Source: Phymatolithon calcareum (lineage: Eukaryota; Rhodophyta; Florideophyceae; Hapalidiales). From it: a DNA stretch of 64,000 nt. The notes under the pieces are model-generated. The model ran no database searches and was not told the DNA's origin. It saw only the letters and a program-made list of their open reading frames with translations. Each line of letters opens with the position of its first letter. Position 1 is the first letter of the stretch. Shown in pieces: positions 1 through 9,956 of the stretch. The translations under genes were made by a program, and so were the position numbers. The stretch spans positions 1,178,001-1,242,000 of the forward strand of contig OZ345361.1 of assembly GCA_977006965.1 (NCBI GenBank). The letters run 5' to 3'.

Positions 1-339
1 AGAGGTGTACAGTTTCTACCCCCAGAACTCCGGATTAGTCACAGACGCGCTAAAGTCATCCTAAATCAACTTTCCGCAGAATGCTGCTCGCTGGTAGCAG
101 CTTTTCACCGGAAGGACGATGGCTCGGCGGAATACGACCCCATGTGCAAGGCCTGTCCAGGTGGAACCAAAGAAACTGTTGATCACTTAATTCTTCGCTG
201 CAGTGGGCGAGCTTTATCAAGACGGCAGACTATTGGTAGAGTAGGCCCTAAAACGGCAGAGGAATTATGTAGGGAGAAACCGCTTGAAGTACTCAAATTC
301 GTGAACAATGAGGGGTTGCTTGACAACCACAGATGTTAA
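1..339 (+). mobile_element. 3' end of a LINE (non-LTR retrotransposon) ORF2, cut by the window edge
   Basis: The frame is open from base 1 to the stop at 337-339 and gives about 112 residues. Near its middle is a CKAC...H...C arrangement (Cys-X2-Cys-X8-His-X4-Cys), the zinc-knuckle-like motif often found at the C terminus of LINE ORF2 proteins after the reverse transcriptase. The last residues include the sequence KFVNNEGLL, which fits the end of such proteins. A tail of short A-rich repeats follows about 20 bp after the stop, as expected for the 3' end of a LINE. The reverse transcriptase itself would lie upstream of the window. Assignment to a LINE clade is not possible from this piece. Confidence 0.6.
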
Positions 340-360
340 CTCAAGTTAACGTCTTCTGCA

Positions 361-382
361 ATAAAGAAAGAAAGAAAGAAGA
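361..382 (+). repeat. A-rich (AAAG)n 3' tail of the LINE
   Basis: Tandem AAAG units directly follow the LINE 3' untranslated region, matching the microsatellite tail left by target-primed reverse transcription. Confidence 0.6.
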
Positions 383-391
383 CTGGGTTGT

Positions 392-1039
392 TTAGATATG
401 CTTTACAGCTTCACCAAACGGCTCTCTGGTCTCTATCGTAGCGATATCTTTCCTTGTGTACTGCCATTCATGGTTGTTTCTGCTTTCAGGTACTTCATTT
501 GAATACATACGTTCTTTCGCCTTGTTTCTTCTCAGCATTTTGAAGGCCAAGATCTCTCGTCGACGTGGGGCCGTCTGGATCCCGCACAGGAGACGGAGCC
601 TGTCCGTCCTTCCTCGGGCCAGTGCCCCGAATACTTGATTGAAGAATGTTACTTCTACTTTCTTGACGGCATTTTGTAAGTCTTCTGTCCAGGGCGTGAA
701 GTGCATTGCGAACTCCCAGCGTGGCTATACTAGCGCCTTGTATATCTGAATACACTTCTGTATACTTAGCCCTTTCTTGAATACTCCCAGTGTACGCAAC
801 TCATACACGGCCGTCCATGCTTTCTTTAGTCGTTGCATCATTAGCGTATCTGTGACTCCTCCGGGGTCTAGGGATACTCCAAGGTATGTGACCTCCAGGA
901 CGTGTGTCAGAACCTTGTTCGCGAGCTTGAATGTCTTGCCTAGTGTTTCCGCTGATTCGAGGACTCGGCTTTTCCCTTGTGAATCGGATTCTGACGCCGA
1001 TATGGCTTGGTTAGCCCGAGACTGCCCTTTCCTATAGTT
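392..1039 (-). pseudogene. Decayed LINE reverse transcriptase fragment, opposite orientation
   Basis: Read on the minus strand from about 1039 down to 392 the sequence encodes the palm/thumb end of a LINE reverse transcriptase. It includes a YLGVSLDPGG element (the common YLG motif after the catalytic domain), then an R..KAW...L..LGV segment, IYKALV, and downstream LRLLCGIQTAPRRREILAFK. An in-frame TAG sits right after KALV at about 736, where related proteins continue, so this copy is broken. It stands tail to tail with the plus-strand LINE end at 1-382. The catalytic FADD-type motif is not visible, so the copy is truncated at its 5' side. Confidence 0.6.
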
Positions 1040-2570
1040 TTCGCCTGTATGCGAGAGCTATCATAGACAAACTTCAGCTACGTGGTAGGCTCCGTCTCGC
1101 TTCTCCACGAGTCGTATACCTCTTGCATCAAACATGGATAAGCAGTGATCGTGCATTGTGGATGTGAAATACACGGATAGAGCTCCAAAACGTCACGCAC
1201 TTGGCCCGTACTTGGAAGTTTTAGTTCACCGTCACTCGAGATGTACTCTCACTTATTGGAGTGTTTCGAAGCTCTTGCGTCGGGACATGTCTTAAGCATA
1301 TTTTTAGCACAGTCGCCAGCGAATATGTCGATCAGCTTCGATCGATCTCGGGTGATTTTCGTGTAAGTTGCCAAGTATGGTACCGTGCACTTCCATGGTA
1401 TGGATGTGCACGAAAGTGAACTTTTTCCCATTGCAAATACAACTTCAGTCGGGATTGAATGTCACTATCGCCCCCGCAGTTTGTACACGCCGATGACAAG
1501 TATGCGACGATAGAAGTCCGTAGAATTGAGTACCAAGAGGTACTCCTGCGGGAGGGGTTGCAGTTGGGCAAAAGAATGTTGTCCAATGGTCCATGTAGGA
1601 GCGTCTACTGATGCGTTTGCAAATTGTTGTAAATGCCGTCGAATGTCGGTGAGAAACGCAGTTTCAAGAATCGAAGCAGACCATTTATATTCAACACAGA
1701 ATGTAAACTTTGTGGATCAACGTCCTGCACTGTGCATCAAAGTCTTAAATCTGTCTCCAGATCAAACGGTGTGGGCGCATACAAGGTTAAAAATGTGGAT
1801 GAAATATCTATTGGGATACCATGCGGTATGGTAATAAATGGGAGGCCGCGGGAACAATGGGAAAGCAATGATCCACAAATTTGTGCATGCACGACACAAA
1901 AATGGAAGGGCAAATTGTGGAACAGGTCAGTAGTGGAGGGCCTCCAGTTCTGTGTTCACTGTTATTCTTTGATGGCATGGAGTAGAAAGTGGAGCACAGG
2001 CAGGAAATGGAGTTGTCAACTCGAGCACAGCATTAACGTGACAGACGAATGGACTTGAAGCTTTTCCCTCCGTTCTTGCATTCCTATGAGCCGCCGGGGC
2101 GGCGACACATGAAAAATGGACTGTAGACGGTGCATTGCATCTGCCTTGTGTGTGTTTGGAGGTCGGGCAGATTTAAGAAGGTATTGTTTATGTGGATTGA
2201 CGGATTGAGAATTACATCGAATGTCAGAAAAAAGTGTTCCTAGAAGCCGTATCTCCTCTTTGCATGATCGGGGAAGAGCTGAAGTTAAAGAGTGCAATTG
2301 GTGTGTGTAAAACTGTAAGCCTCGCACAAAGTTTTCATCCGTTTGCCACCAACCTGTACGACAGAATCGGTACTGACTTCGAACATGGTATACTGTACAA
2401 ACTATCTCCTCCACCGTCGCCCTTTCCCAAGGCACTGTCCTCTGCCCAACAACGGCTGAAAGTTGTCACACACTTCATCACTCATGCCCCAGCTAGCGGT
2501 GGCAGGTGTGGCGATCAAGCATAGGAGTAATCAGCAACCTTTACGAGGGCGGGCTCAGAGCCAGACCCTA

Positions 2571-3070
2571 AATGAATGAATAAATGAATACAAGTGGCTG
2601 TCTTCTATACCGTACCTTGTGCCATTCCATACACGGGTGTAAGTGTGGAATAGTGTAGTGTACGTATTGTATATACTGGAGGCGGAAAACGCACGCACGC
2701 ACGCACGCGCATTTGGCACTCTCTCCGTCAAAAGCTCGTGCCTCCAATGAATGAATGAATGAATGTTTAAAATACAATGGAAAATGTGGCAACACCCTTC
2801 CCTTGTTGATTTCTTTCTTTCTTTCTTCATCTCTTTCTGCTGGCGTTAATTTATCCGTCCGTCCTCAACTACAGTACAGTACCTTCGTAGATAAAGCCGT
2901 CCAGCCTGCGAGGGACATAACCCCGCAAAACGAGAAGCACTTTGACACTGTAGGATAGGATAGCAGGGTAAGTAAGCACTGTAGAAGATATTTCGTGTGT
3001 ACTGTACTGTATCAGTGCAAAGGTTGGGACAGACGATCTCGAGATCGACTGATTGATTGATTGATTGATT
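2571..3070. repeat. Cluster of tetranucleotide microsatellites
   Basis: Several short arrays lie within 500 bp: (AATG)n-like at about 2571-2590 and 2747-2764, (CGCA)n at about 2690-2709, (TTTC)n at about 2811-2827 and (GATT)n at about 3050-3070. They explain the long low-complexity reading frames seen on both strands here. Confidence 0.8.
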
Positions 3071-3358
3071 AATTTGTTCTCTGAACACCTGAACGGAGCT
3101 CCGAACAGCGAGGAACTGTGCGCATGGCATCCGCAAATGCGGATGAATGTTATGGTCGCGCAATGTCGTTGGCGATCAAGTTAATAATTGCGTGTCCGCA
3201 TTACGTTCCATCGAGCCTCACAGTTTGCTGTGATTAAAAAAGTAGATATAGAACTGCCAATAAGTACAAGTCAGAGCGAGATACAGTAGGTCTCTAAATC
3301 CAGTTTGATCACGCGTAAACAATACTGAACCCTACTCGACATCTGGTTGGATTTAACC

Positions 3359-3391
3359 CTGCAATCCACCTGCAATCCACCTGCAATCCAC
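3359..3391. repeat. Three perfect 11-bp tandem units
   Basis: The unit CTGCAATCCAC is repeated three times without change, followed by degenerate CCTCC/ATAATCCACC sequence. Confidence 0.8.
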
Positions 3392-3755
3392 CCTCCCACC
3401 ACAGTGTAACCCTATAATCCACCCTCAACTCCACTGCACCAGCAGTGCTCAGTTTGACCAAGAGGGAACGATCGCTCGCTCGCCCATTCAACGCGCCGGG
3501 CACCAATAAGCGTGTATCCGTTTGGTGATGCGCAGCAGGAGCGAAAATCTCCTATTGTAAAAAAATCCTGAAAAACCCTAATTTTTCAAATAATTTCCGC
3601 CACCATTGCATGCATCGAAATCCCCTCGCGCCCACGAATCCGCGCATCCCCGCGTGAACGCCCATCGTGTAGTGTGTGTGTGTGTGTGGGTGCATCCGCG
3701 CACCTCTTAAGCCGTTCGCACACCGCTCCCCCGGTCGCCTCCACGCACGCACGCC

Positions 3756-4478
3756 ATGCAATCGTCTCCGCTATCACGTCTGACGCCGTTCGCCGGCGTG
3801 GGAGTGGGTGGCGGTTTCGCGCTGGGGTGCGGCGTCGGGGCCGGGTCCGGCACGGGCGGACAAGGTACGCCGCCTCGCTTCTCTTCCGCGCCCCCTTCCT
3901 GCGTCCACGTTCCGCGCGCGCGGCCGCCTCTCCCTTCCTCCTCCTCCTCCTCCTCCTCCTCCGCGTCGAAGAAGACGCGTCGCCCGTTTGCACCGCCCGT
4001 TGTGGCGGCCGAGGACGCGGAGTGGACAAGAAAGCGAGTGCACTCTGCCGAATACGACGCGCTGCGCCCTACACTGCCGCGACGGACGCGCGCACACGCT
4101 CCAGCACCGCCGGAGTCATCTAAAACGGAAGCGTGCGCGAAAAGGGCGCGTCAACTGCTCGCACAGGGCGCAAAGCAAGGGGCGGGGAGGGAACGGGCGG
4201 TGCGTGTGCCCAATCTCGTCGCGGTCAGGTTCACGTGGGAGGGTGCTGCGCGGCGCGCAGTGTTCCTTGCGGGGTCGTTCAATGCGTGGGGGATGCCTGT
4301 GCCGTTGAGACAGTCTGGCGCCGGGTGGGCGAGGGTTGTGAGATTGCCGGTTGGGACGCATTATTATCGGTTTGTGGTGGACGGGGAGTGGAAGGTGGAT
4401 GAGGAACGGAGGGTGGTGCTTCTGAGGCACTATGGACGCGTCAATGAACTTTGTATTGCACAGGCGGCACTCAAGTGA
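3756..4478 (+). CDS. CBM48 (glycogen/starch-binding, AMPK-beta-like) domain protein
   Basis: The uninterrupted frame encodes 240 residues. Residues about 145-210 form a CBM48/early-set domain: a VRFTWEGAA strand, VFLAGSFNAWG with the conserved F-N-x-W glucan-contact motif, then HYYRFVVDGEWKVD near the C terminus. The same layout is found in AMPK-beta, SEX4, isoamylase-type and PTST-type starch-binding proteins. The preceding residues are low complexity (poly-Ser from a TCC array, Pro/Arg/Ala-rich) and could hold a plastid transit peptide or a disordered linker. Residues 10-36 are glycine-rich and resemble the sequence at 4889-5182. A good splice donor (AAG|GTACGC) at 3864/3865 suggests that the ATG at 3756 may also serve a spliced transcript. 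The only other methionine in the frame is inside the CBM48 domain. The domain call is firm; the start and exon structure are not. Confidence 0.65.
   Translation: MQSSPLSRLTPFAGVGVGGGFALGCGVGAGSGTGGQGTPPRFSSAPPSCVHVPRARPPLPSSSSSSSSSASKKTRRPFAPPVVAAEDAEWTRKRVHSAEYDALRPTLPRRTRAHAPAPPESSKTEACAKRARQLLAQGAKQGAGRERAVRVPNLVAVRFTWEGAARRAVFLAGSFNAWGMPVPLRQSGAGWARVVRLPVGTHYYRFVVDGEWKVDEERRVVLLRHYGRVNELCIAQAALK
3937..3963. repeat. (TCC)n array coding for poly-serine
   Basis: Nine or so TCC triplets lie inside the CBM48 frame and encode a serine run; length variation here would stay in frame. Confidence 0.8.
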
Positions 4479-4485
4479 GCAGAGA

Positions 4486-4860
4486 TGAGCAGAGCAGAGC
4501 AGAGCAGAGCAGACCGCGCGCAGAGGGTTCTGTAGGACGCGGAAGGGACAGGGGTAGATAGACGCGAGCAAGCGAGCGAGCGAGGGGTTTGGGAGTCAAC
4601 TGACGTGACCGCTTGCTTGCTTTTGTTGTTGATACTGGAATGAATGAACTGTGTGCGTTCATTCATTCATTGTGCGCTTCATCGCTGATGCGCGTGACGG
4701 CTTTCGATCGATGTTGGACACAGCGCTGCCGTTTCTGCGCATTCCGGCTTTTGGCGTGGTGCGTACCTACAGCGTTCGTTCGTTCGTTCGTTCGTTCGTT
4801 GTTGCACTGGGCGCGAAGATCTGTTGTGGTAATGCTGACTGACTGACTGACTGACGGACG
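4486..4860. repeat. Microsatellite-rich 3' flank
   Basis: Short arrays of AGAGC, GCGA, ATTC, TTCG (about 4774-4800) and ACTG (about 4837-4857) lie between the CBM48 frame and the glycine-rich exon. No gene is recognised in this piece. Confidence 0.75.
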
Positions 4861-4888
4861 ATGTGACTGGTGACTTTCATGTGTGCAG

Positions 4889-5182
4889 GGTGGGGGATGC
4901 GGTTTCGGTCTCGGGCTTGGGTGGGGATTCTTTCTGTTTGGGCTCGGCGCCCCCATGTGGACTGTCTCCACCATGGTGGGTCACGAAAATCGTTTAATGG
5001 ACCGCGCGTACGAACAGGCCATGCGTGAACGTGAACTTGGCACTCGGCCCCCTATCGGCACTCCCTCGACGATCTTCAAAGACCATCCCGACCCACTCCT
5101 CGACAGATTACTCCGCCTCATTCAAACACGTCGCGCGCGTAAGGCAGCCAGCACCCGTACTCGTTTCCGAATTGCACAGTGA
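4889..5182 (+). CDS. Glycine-rich GxGxG membrane-like protein, probable last exon
   Basis: The exon begins after a clear acceptor (TGTGTGCAG at 4880-4888) and ends at the stop at 5180-5182. It starts with alternating glycines and hydrophobic residues (GGGCGFGLGLGWGFFLFGLG), then a charged tail of about 70 residues with many Arg. From memory this pattern resembles the plant glycine-rich family annotated as cadmium-induced protein AS8-like. In that family an earlier glycine-rich block precedes this one, and such a block is encoded at 3783-3863, before the donor at 3865. Joining the two directly puts them out of phase by one base, so a mini-exon, another donor or a base error would be needed. 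If the link is right, the CBM48 frame lies inside the intron or is an alternative transcript of the same locus. Function unknown. Confidence 0.4.
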   Translation, partial: GGGCGFGLGLGWGFFLFGLGAPMWTVSTMVGHENRLMDRAYEQAMRERELGTRPPIGTPSTIFKDHPDPLLDRLLRLIQTRRARKAASTRTRFRIAQ

Positions 5183-5305
5183 CATCTCACAACGTGAATC
5201 GCGCTGCAATGTTCGTTTAGCCTCGTGCAGTTGTCCAAAAAAATTTACAAAACTCCAAAATTCCTCTATCCCTCTCTCCCCTCTCCCCCGTTCAAAATTG
5301 TATCC

Positions 5306-6265
5306 CTACATCCCGCCTCGCGGCGGCGCGCGAGTCATCCCGCCCTTTCCCACCACCCCCTTCAACGGCGCGCGACACATGCGCAACCCCAGCAGCGTGA
5401 ACACAACCGCAAACCCCCACTGCAGCACGCTCTCCGGCGCCGCAAGCGCAATCCTCGACCCCGTAGCAGCGCCCACCACACTCCCCACCACGAGCGGCGG
5501 CACAATCCTCGCACAAACCTGCCCCATGCGCACATAAGCCACAGCCGCCGCAGCACTCGGCACCACCATAGACGCAAGCGCGGTCCCCAGCACGGTCCGC
5601 AACGACCCGTCCGAAGCGACGGCCACAACCGCCGTGAAGAAATTCCCGCCCCCCACACCAAGCATCCCCGAACTGAACCCAATCCCCGCGCCCGCCACCG
5701 CCAGCCCCGCCCCCTTCCGCATCGCCGCACCCCCCTCCTCCGCCGCCGCCGCCGCCGCCGACGGCGCAGTCTCACCTGCACCGTGCTGCGCGTCGAGGTA
5801 CCGCCGCCGCGACAGCAGATGAGACCGCACCGGCATGAGCGGCGCGACGGCGATGACAAGCACGCCGAGCATGCGTCGCAGCACGGCGCCGTTCAGCCGG
5901 CGCGAGAAGAGCGCGCCGAGAGGGGAGCACGTCGCCGCCCCGCCGGAGAGGACGGCCGCGGTCGGCCAGTCGACTGCGTCCGCGGACGCGAAGGAGAGGG
6001 CGCTCGTGCCTGCGATCACCGTCACGGCGACGAGCGAGCTGCCCGCAGCGACGCGTTGCGGGACGCGGCAGAAGCGCATCAGACCGGGGATCACGAACAC
6101 GGCGCCGCCCACCCCCGCGCAGGAGCCCAGCGTGCCGGCGGCGAGGCCGACTAGGCCGGCCGCGACCGGCGCGGGGGAGGCGGGGGCAGGGGAGGGGGCG
6201 CTTGTTGTGTCGCGACGGGGAATGCGCCGGAGGCGCGGGGCGCGGGGGAAGGCGCGTGCGAACAT
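5306..6265 (-). CDS. TauE/SafE (TSUP) family membrane transporter
   Basis: Taken from the ATG at 6265 the product is about 319 residues. It starts MFARAFPRAPRLRRIPRR, a basic, acid-free leader that would suit mitochondrial or plastid import. Hydrophobic helices follow, with the TSUP hallmark GVGGAVFVIPGLM near residue 60 and a second copy of the motif (GMLGVGGGNFF) in the second half, as expected for the two inverted halves of this family. An alanine/glutamate linker (residues about 180-195, from a GCC array at 5740-5762) separates the halves. Family members export sulfite, sulfonates or other small organic anions; the substrate here cannot be told. The frame is open to an ATG at 6349, but the 28 extra residues are Pro/Arg-rich and less likely. 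Stop at 5306-5308. Confidence 0.7.
   Translation of the reverse strand: MFARAFPRAPRLRRIPRRDTTSAPSPAPASPAPVAAGLVGLAAGTLGSCAGVGGAVFVIPGLMRFCRVPQRVAAGSSLVAVTVIAGTSALSFASADAVDWPTAAVLSGGAATCSPLGALFSRRLNGAVLRRMLGVLVIAVAPLMPVRSHLLSRRRYLDAQHGAGETAPSAAAAAAEEGGAAMRKGAGLAVAGAGIGFSSGMLGVGGGNFFTAVVAVASDGSLRTVLGTALASMVVPSAAAAVAYVRMGQVCARIVPPLVVGSVVGAATGSRIALAAPESVLQWGFAVVFTLLGLRMCRAPLKGVVGKGGMTRAPPRGGM
5740..5762. repeat. (CCG)n array inside the TauE/SafE gene
   Basis: The array encodes a run of alanines in the loop between the two transporter halves. Confidence 0.7.
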
Positions 6266-6349
6266 GGCGGGGGCGGAATTGGAGGTGGGTGTTCTTGGGT
6301 TGCGTGGGTGGTGACGAATTGAGGGAATTGGTTTTCGGATGGGCCGCAC

Positions 6350-8867
6350 CGACAGCGCGGATGGACACTGTATTGTGAAAGGGACGCTGACACTGGGCGT
6401 CGTGTAGCGTGACGAAGGTAAACAACTGCGGAGAGGTGTACAGTAGTGAATGCTGCTGTTTACACGCGCTTGTTTGCATTTTTTTCTGTGGTGGAGAGCA
6501 CTGATACAGAAGTCGTATTATGAATACATGCACTTTGGTCGTCGCAAAACGTTTTGTTTTCAAAGAATTAAACTGGGGAATTTTCGCACCCGTTGCAGTT
6601 CTAGACTGCAGCGGTGAAGGCGGACCCCATGCATCAGGTGAGACGGTGGGCAGACCAAGGCAATACCGGATGAACAGAACAGACCAGTCTAGGTTCAGTC
6701 CAGTACAGTCTATCCTCTGACCTCCCAGAGGTTTAGAATATGTTTTACAATCCTCCGTCAATAGAGTTAACTCTTTTCTCAAACTTACGGTCTGTTTGTC
6801 GACTTGCCGTACCTGCGACGCTCATGGGCAGAGACTAGTCACCTTGCGAACCAGATGATGTATCTATCGATGAATCACGGTGTGAAATACTATTTCAGTA
6901 AACTTTCAACGATCAGTGATCGCGTGCTACACCGGCACCCTCTCGACACTCTGCTCTTCTGTGTGCGTTTCTCCCGCTCTTCGCATTCCACACCGTGCAG
7001 GTCAGATTAAACGGAAAGACAACAAACTCTGCCTAGCAGCGCCATCACTGCCCATTGCTGAATAAGAATGCGTTTGTGGATGCGCACGGCAAACATAAGG
7101 AACGGGACGCACTGTTCCTCTGCATCCCCAGGTCGATGCATCACGATTCGAAAATCATCTATGGCCGCAGAGCGCCAAGTCTGCACGAGGAAGGAGTGCC
7201 CTCGGACATGTTACAGTGTCAACATCACGCTCGGCGGAGCGCTGTCACCGCCCCCGAACGGAGACGGAGAAATATTGGAATTGTCCTCCATTTGCTCAAG
7301 CAGCTTCGACTTTTGAGACTTTCGATTATGTACTGTCCACTTTGTTGACCGCGGAGCATCTCGCACACGTTGGAGAATAGCGCATTAGAATAATACACCG
7401 TTGTTTCAATTACGTACCACCGTTGTTGGCTCACAAGAAGAGTGGTTGGAACAAACTGGCCAGGGAGCACTATCGGTTTGGCATGAGAAATATGTAAGAC
7501 GTCTTGCCCTTGCTCGAGCATTTCGATCTTCGTGATAAAGTTAGACGACGGTAACAATGCCACTTGACTGTGTCTGCATTGTCATTTTGTACTTTAGGAA
7601 ACAGAAGATTACTTCGAGAGTTGGCGGAAACGGAAATATCTTTCGATTGCCTGTCGGCCAACCCAGCAACGAAGGCTACAACACCGAAGAAAAGCTATCA
7701 AGTGGTCATGTAAGTGCTTCCCCGACAAGTACAACCAAGCTGTAACACAGATTCGGACACAAGGTTGCAGAATTTCTGTCCACGCTGGCAGACACGTTGA
7801 GAAAGACCTTTTCGACCGGCCAGGAAATCACTGATACAGAACGCTCCCTCGATGAATTGAACTTGTTCAGTATCCAGTTGAACTTGGAGATATTTGGGTA
7901 TTAGATAGGTACCAATGCAAGATTTCATCCCCCCCAATTGCACTCCCGGGGATCGATGGAGGAACAAAGCTTAATTGCCTTTGCCATGGCCGATGTTCAA
8001 CGTTTATGGCACGTTAAAATGTCAACAAGTATGTACAAGTACAAGGTCATTGATCCTCAAGTTAGTAGTAAGTAAACTTTACTCAATAAAAAACAGCGAA
8101 ATTCTTCCCAAGACATCCCCAGAAGACCATTCGAGGAGTCAAGGTCTGGTCACGGCCTATATCTCTTCTTCAAATTTGCAGACAGTTTTGTCGACAGACA
8201 GTCCGTTTTACGTGATTTGAAGGGAATGGTTCTAACAACAACGAAGAGCCCGGCGCAAGTGGCGGCCGACACATCGACCGGAAGGCTCGCAGTGCCTAAC
8301 ATTGAGCACATCCTCCCCAAAGGGCCGGTGCGCCATATGGCGAGACGGTTTCTAAATACCGACATATGTCGGTATTTAGAAACAGTCTCGAGATGGTATG
8401 TAAAGAAGTTGCGTGACCTGCAGACAACGATGAGTGCGCAGAGGCGACGAAATAGGAGACGCCTGTCGAAAGGCGTCGTTACGTTAAATACTCCATTCAC
8501 TATAAAGTCGCATGACAACGAGGGCATTCTTGACGTGAATCAGACAGATATTGAAAGAAAGAAGTTGAGTTGATGGTGTTGAGATAGCTCGTAGACGCAT
8601 TTGCAAACTTATTTTCAGCTCCGTTTTCATTGGCGAAAGGTCGCGTTGAGACAACTGCATAGCATAATTTGAAGCCTTTATTATAGTAGCCCGGTAACCC
8701 TGCATAGCAATAGGATTACATCTCGTTTATTACCCACTTCACATTGCCCTCCTCACTACCACGAAACAAAATCTCAAGACGCATCTTCCACAGACATTTA
8801 GCGGAACCCTTTATATCCCACATGCACGAGACAAAAAGGGAGAAACAAAAACAGAAGAGATGCACCC
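6350..8867. other. 2.5-kb stretch without a recognised gene
   Basis: Several frames of 60-125 codons overlap on both strands (for example 8217-8573 plus, 118 codons), but none shows a domain I recognise. A near-perfect DNA palindrome lies at 8341-8390. Confidence 0.5.
8341..8390. repeat. Near-perfect 50-bp palindrome without spacer
   Basis: Two 25-bp arms meet at the centre (GACAT|ATGTC) with one mismatch (G versus T at arm position 7). The inner part (TTTCTAAATACCGACAT) is perfect. The palindrome falls in the middle of a 118-codon frame with no known domain. Confidence 0.9.
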
Positions 8868-9743
8868 CTACGTGCCACCCGGCAATCCCCCTGCCGGGGC
8901 GGCCCTCACCGATTCAGTTTCCTTGCTACGTACAAAGCACTCAAGGAACTCACGGACCTCCACCGGGTTACTAAGCCTCATTCCCGCCAACGTTTCGCGC
9001 GGCTTATTTCCATCATGCACGATGACTCCAAGTCCATTACAAGGCTTGAGTGCTCGAAATGCATCCTCATCCGTGACATCATCACCGATAAAGATGGGAA
9101 GATATTTCTCCGTATCCATGTGAAGCTCTTGCAGCAGATACTGTACCGCTTTTCCCTTATGCCAGTTAAATTGCGGTCGTATCTCCCACACCATCTTGCC
9201 ATGATGTAATCGCAACCCGTTCTTCTCCACCGTTTCCTCAACCTTCTTCAGCAACCCTTCCACGGCCTTCTGATCCACCAACCGATAATGAATCGACAGA
9301 GAGAAGCGATTATCCTCCAAACTTGCACCTGGAATTTGCGCCACGACAGGTATGAGTGTTTCCATACTTGCCTTGAGGGACGGCAGATGTTCCGCGGCGA
9401 CGCAGTGGGCATCCAAGGGCGGTGCTTCAATGTCGAAACCGTGCGATCCGGCATACATGAGTCCATCAAGTTGTATAAAACTCTTAACCTTCGTCAGAGA
9501 ACGGCCGGTAATAATTGCAGTCGGATAATGCAATTTCAATCGTGCGAGAACGGCTCGAGTTTCCGCCGGAAGTTTTGCATCATCGGGCTTATCAACTATG
9601 GGTGACAGAGTGCCATCATAATCCAGAAAGAATACAAGCTGCTTCTTCGTACTCTTCGCATCAGCATTGATTTGATCGACTGCTCCCAATGCGTGTGGGA
9701 GTGTGCATGCCGGAATGGCGGTCACAGCGCCACCGGCACCCAT
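8868..9743 (-). CDS. Trehalose-6-phosphate phosphatase (plant TPP type, HAD family)
   Basis: The protein dephosphorylates trehalose 6-phosphate to trehalose in the cytosol or plastid. HAD motif I is FFLDYDGTLSPI, with the nucleophile and acid/base aspartates D-Y-D-G-T. Motif II is IITGRS, and motif IV is FIGDDVTDEDAF, which binds Mg2+. Between them is the TPP cap region with SHGFDI and the conserved KAVQYLL stretch. There is no fused TPS domain, as in plant single-domain TPPs. The frame is open to an ATG at 9923, but a TATA box at 9949-9956 would start transcription close to that codon. I therefore prefer the ATG at 9743, which gives about 291 residues, leaves a 5' leader of about 180 nt and still includes the whole catalytic domain. 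The ATG at 9923 would add a 60-residue basic leader. Confidence 0.85.
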   Translation of the reverse strand: MGAGGAVTAIPACTLPHALGAVDQINADAKSTKKQLVFFLDYDGTLSPIVDKPDDAKLPAETRAVLARLKLHYPTAIITGRSLTKVKSFIQLDGLMYAGSHGFDIEAPPLDAHCVAAEHLPSLKASMETLIPVVAQIPGASLEDNRFSLSIHYRLVDQKAVEGLLKKVEETVEKNGLRLHHGKMVWEIRPQFNWHKGKAVQYLLQELHMDTEKYLPIFIGDDVTDEDAFRALKPCNGLGVIVHDGNKPRETLAGMRLSNPVEVREFLECFVRSKETESVRAAPAGGLPGGT

Positions 9744-9948
9744 TTCACTTTGTGTGACAATGGGTTGCAGTCGAATCCATTCCCCCGCGGACGAACGGGT
9801 CGAGATGCTGTTCCGCCGCCCTTGTCCGAACGGAGGTGCAGGCCGTGGGCCGACGGGTGTCGCGGCGAAGTGACGACGAAGTTGGCGAAGAGATGGGAAC
9901 GGGTGTCGGCCGCCCGGGCACACTGCTGGTGGCGGGTGGGGGTGGGCT

Positions 9949-9956
9949 GTTTTATA
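9949..9956 (-). promoter_or_regulatory. TATA box upstream of TPP
   Basis: On the minus strand the sequence reads TATAAAAC, 26-34 bp before the ATG at 9923 and about 206 bp before the ATG at 9743. The spacing favours the downstream start. Confidence 0.4.

Larger units (their letters stand above)
1040..3755. other. Gene-poor stretch, no recognised gene
   Basis: Only short reading frames occur here. The longest (1633-2058, plus, 141 codons, Cys-rich) has no motif I recognise and may be chance. The second half is rich in simple repeats, listed separately. An 11-bp tandem array lies at 3359-3391. Confidence 0.5.

Noticed and set aside
5225-6154. 309-codon plus-strand frame rich in His, Arg and Pro
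   Set aside because: Shadow of the GC-rich TauE/SafE gene on the other strand.
8217-8573. 118-codon frame as a real gene
   Set aside because: A 50-bp palindrome lies in its middle and no domain is recognisable; coding potential cannot be supported.
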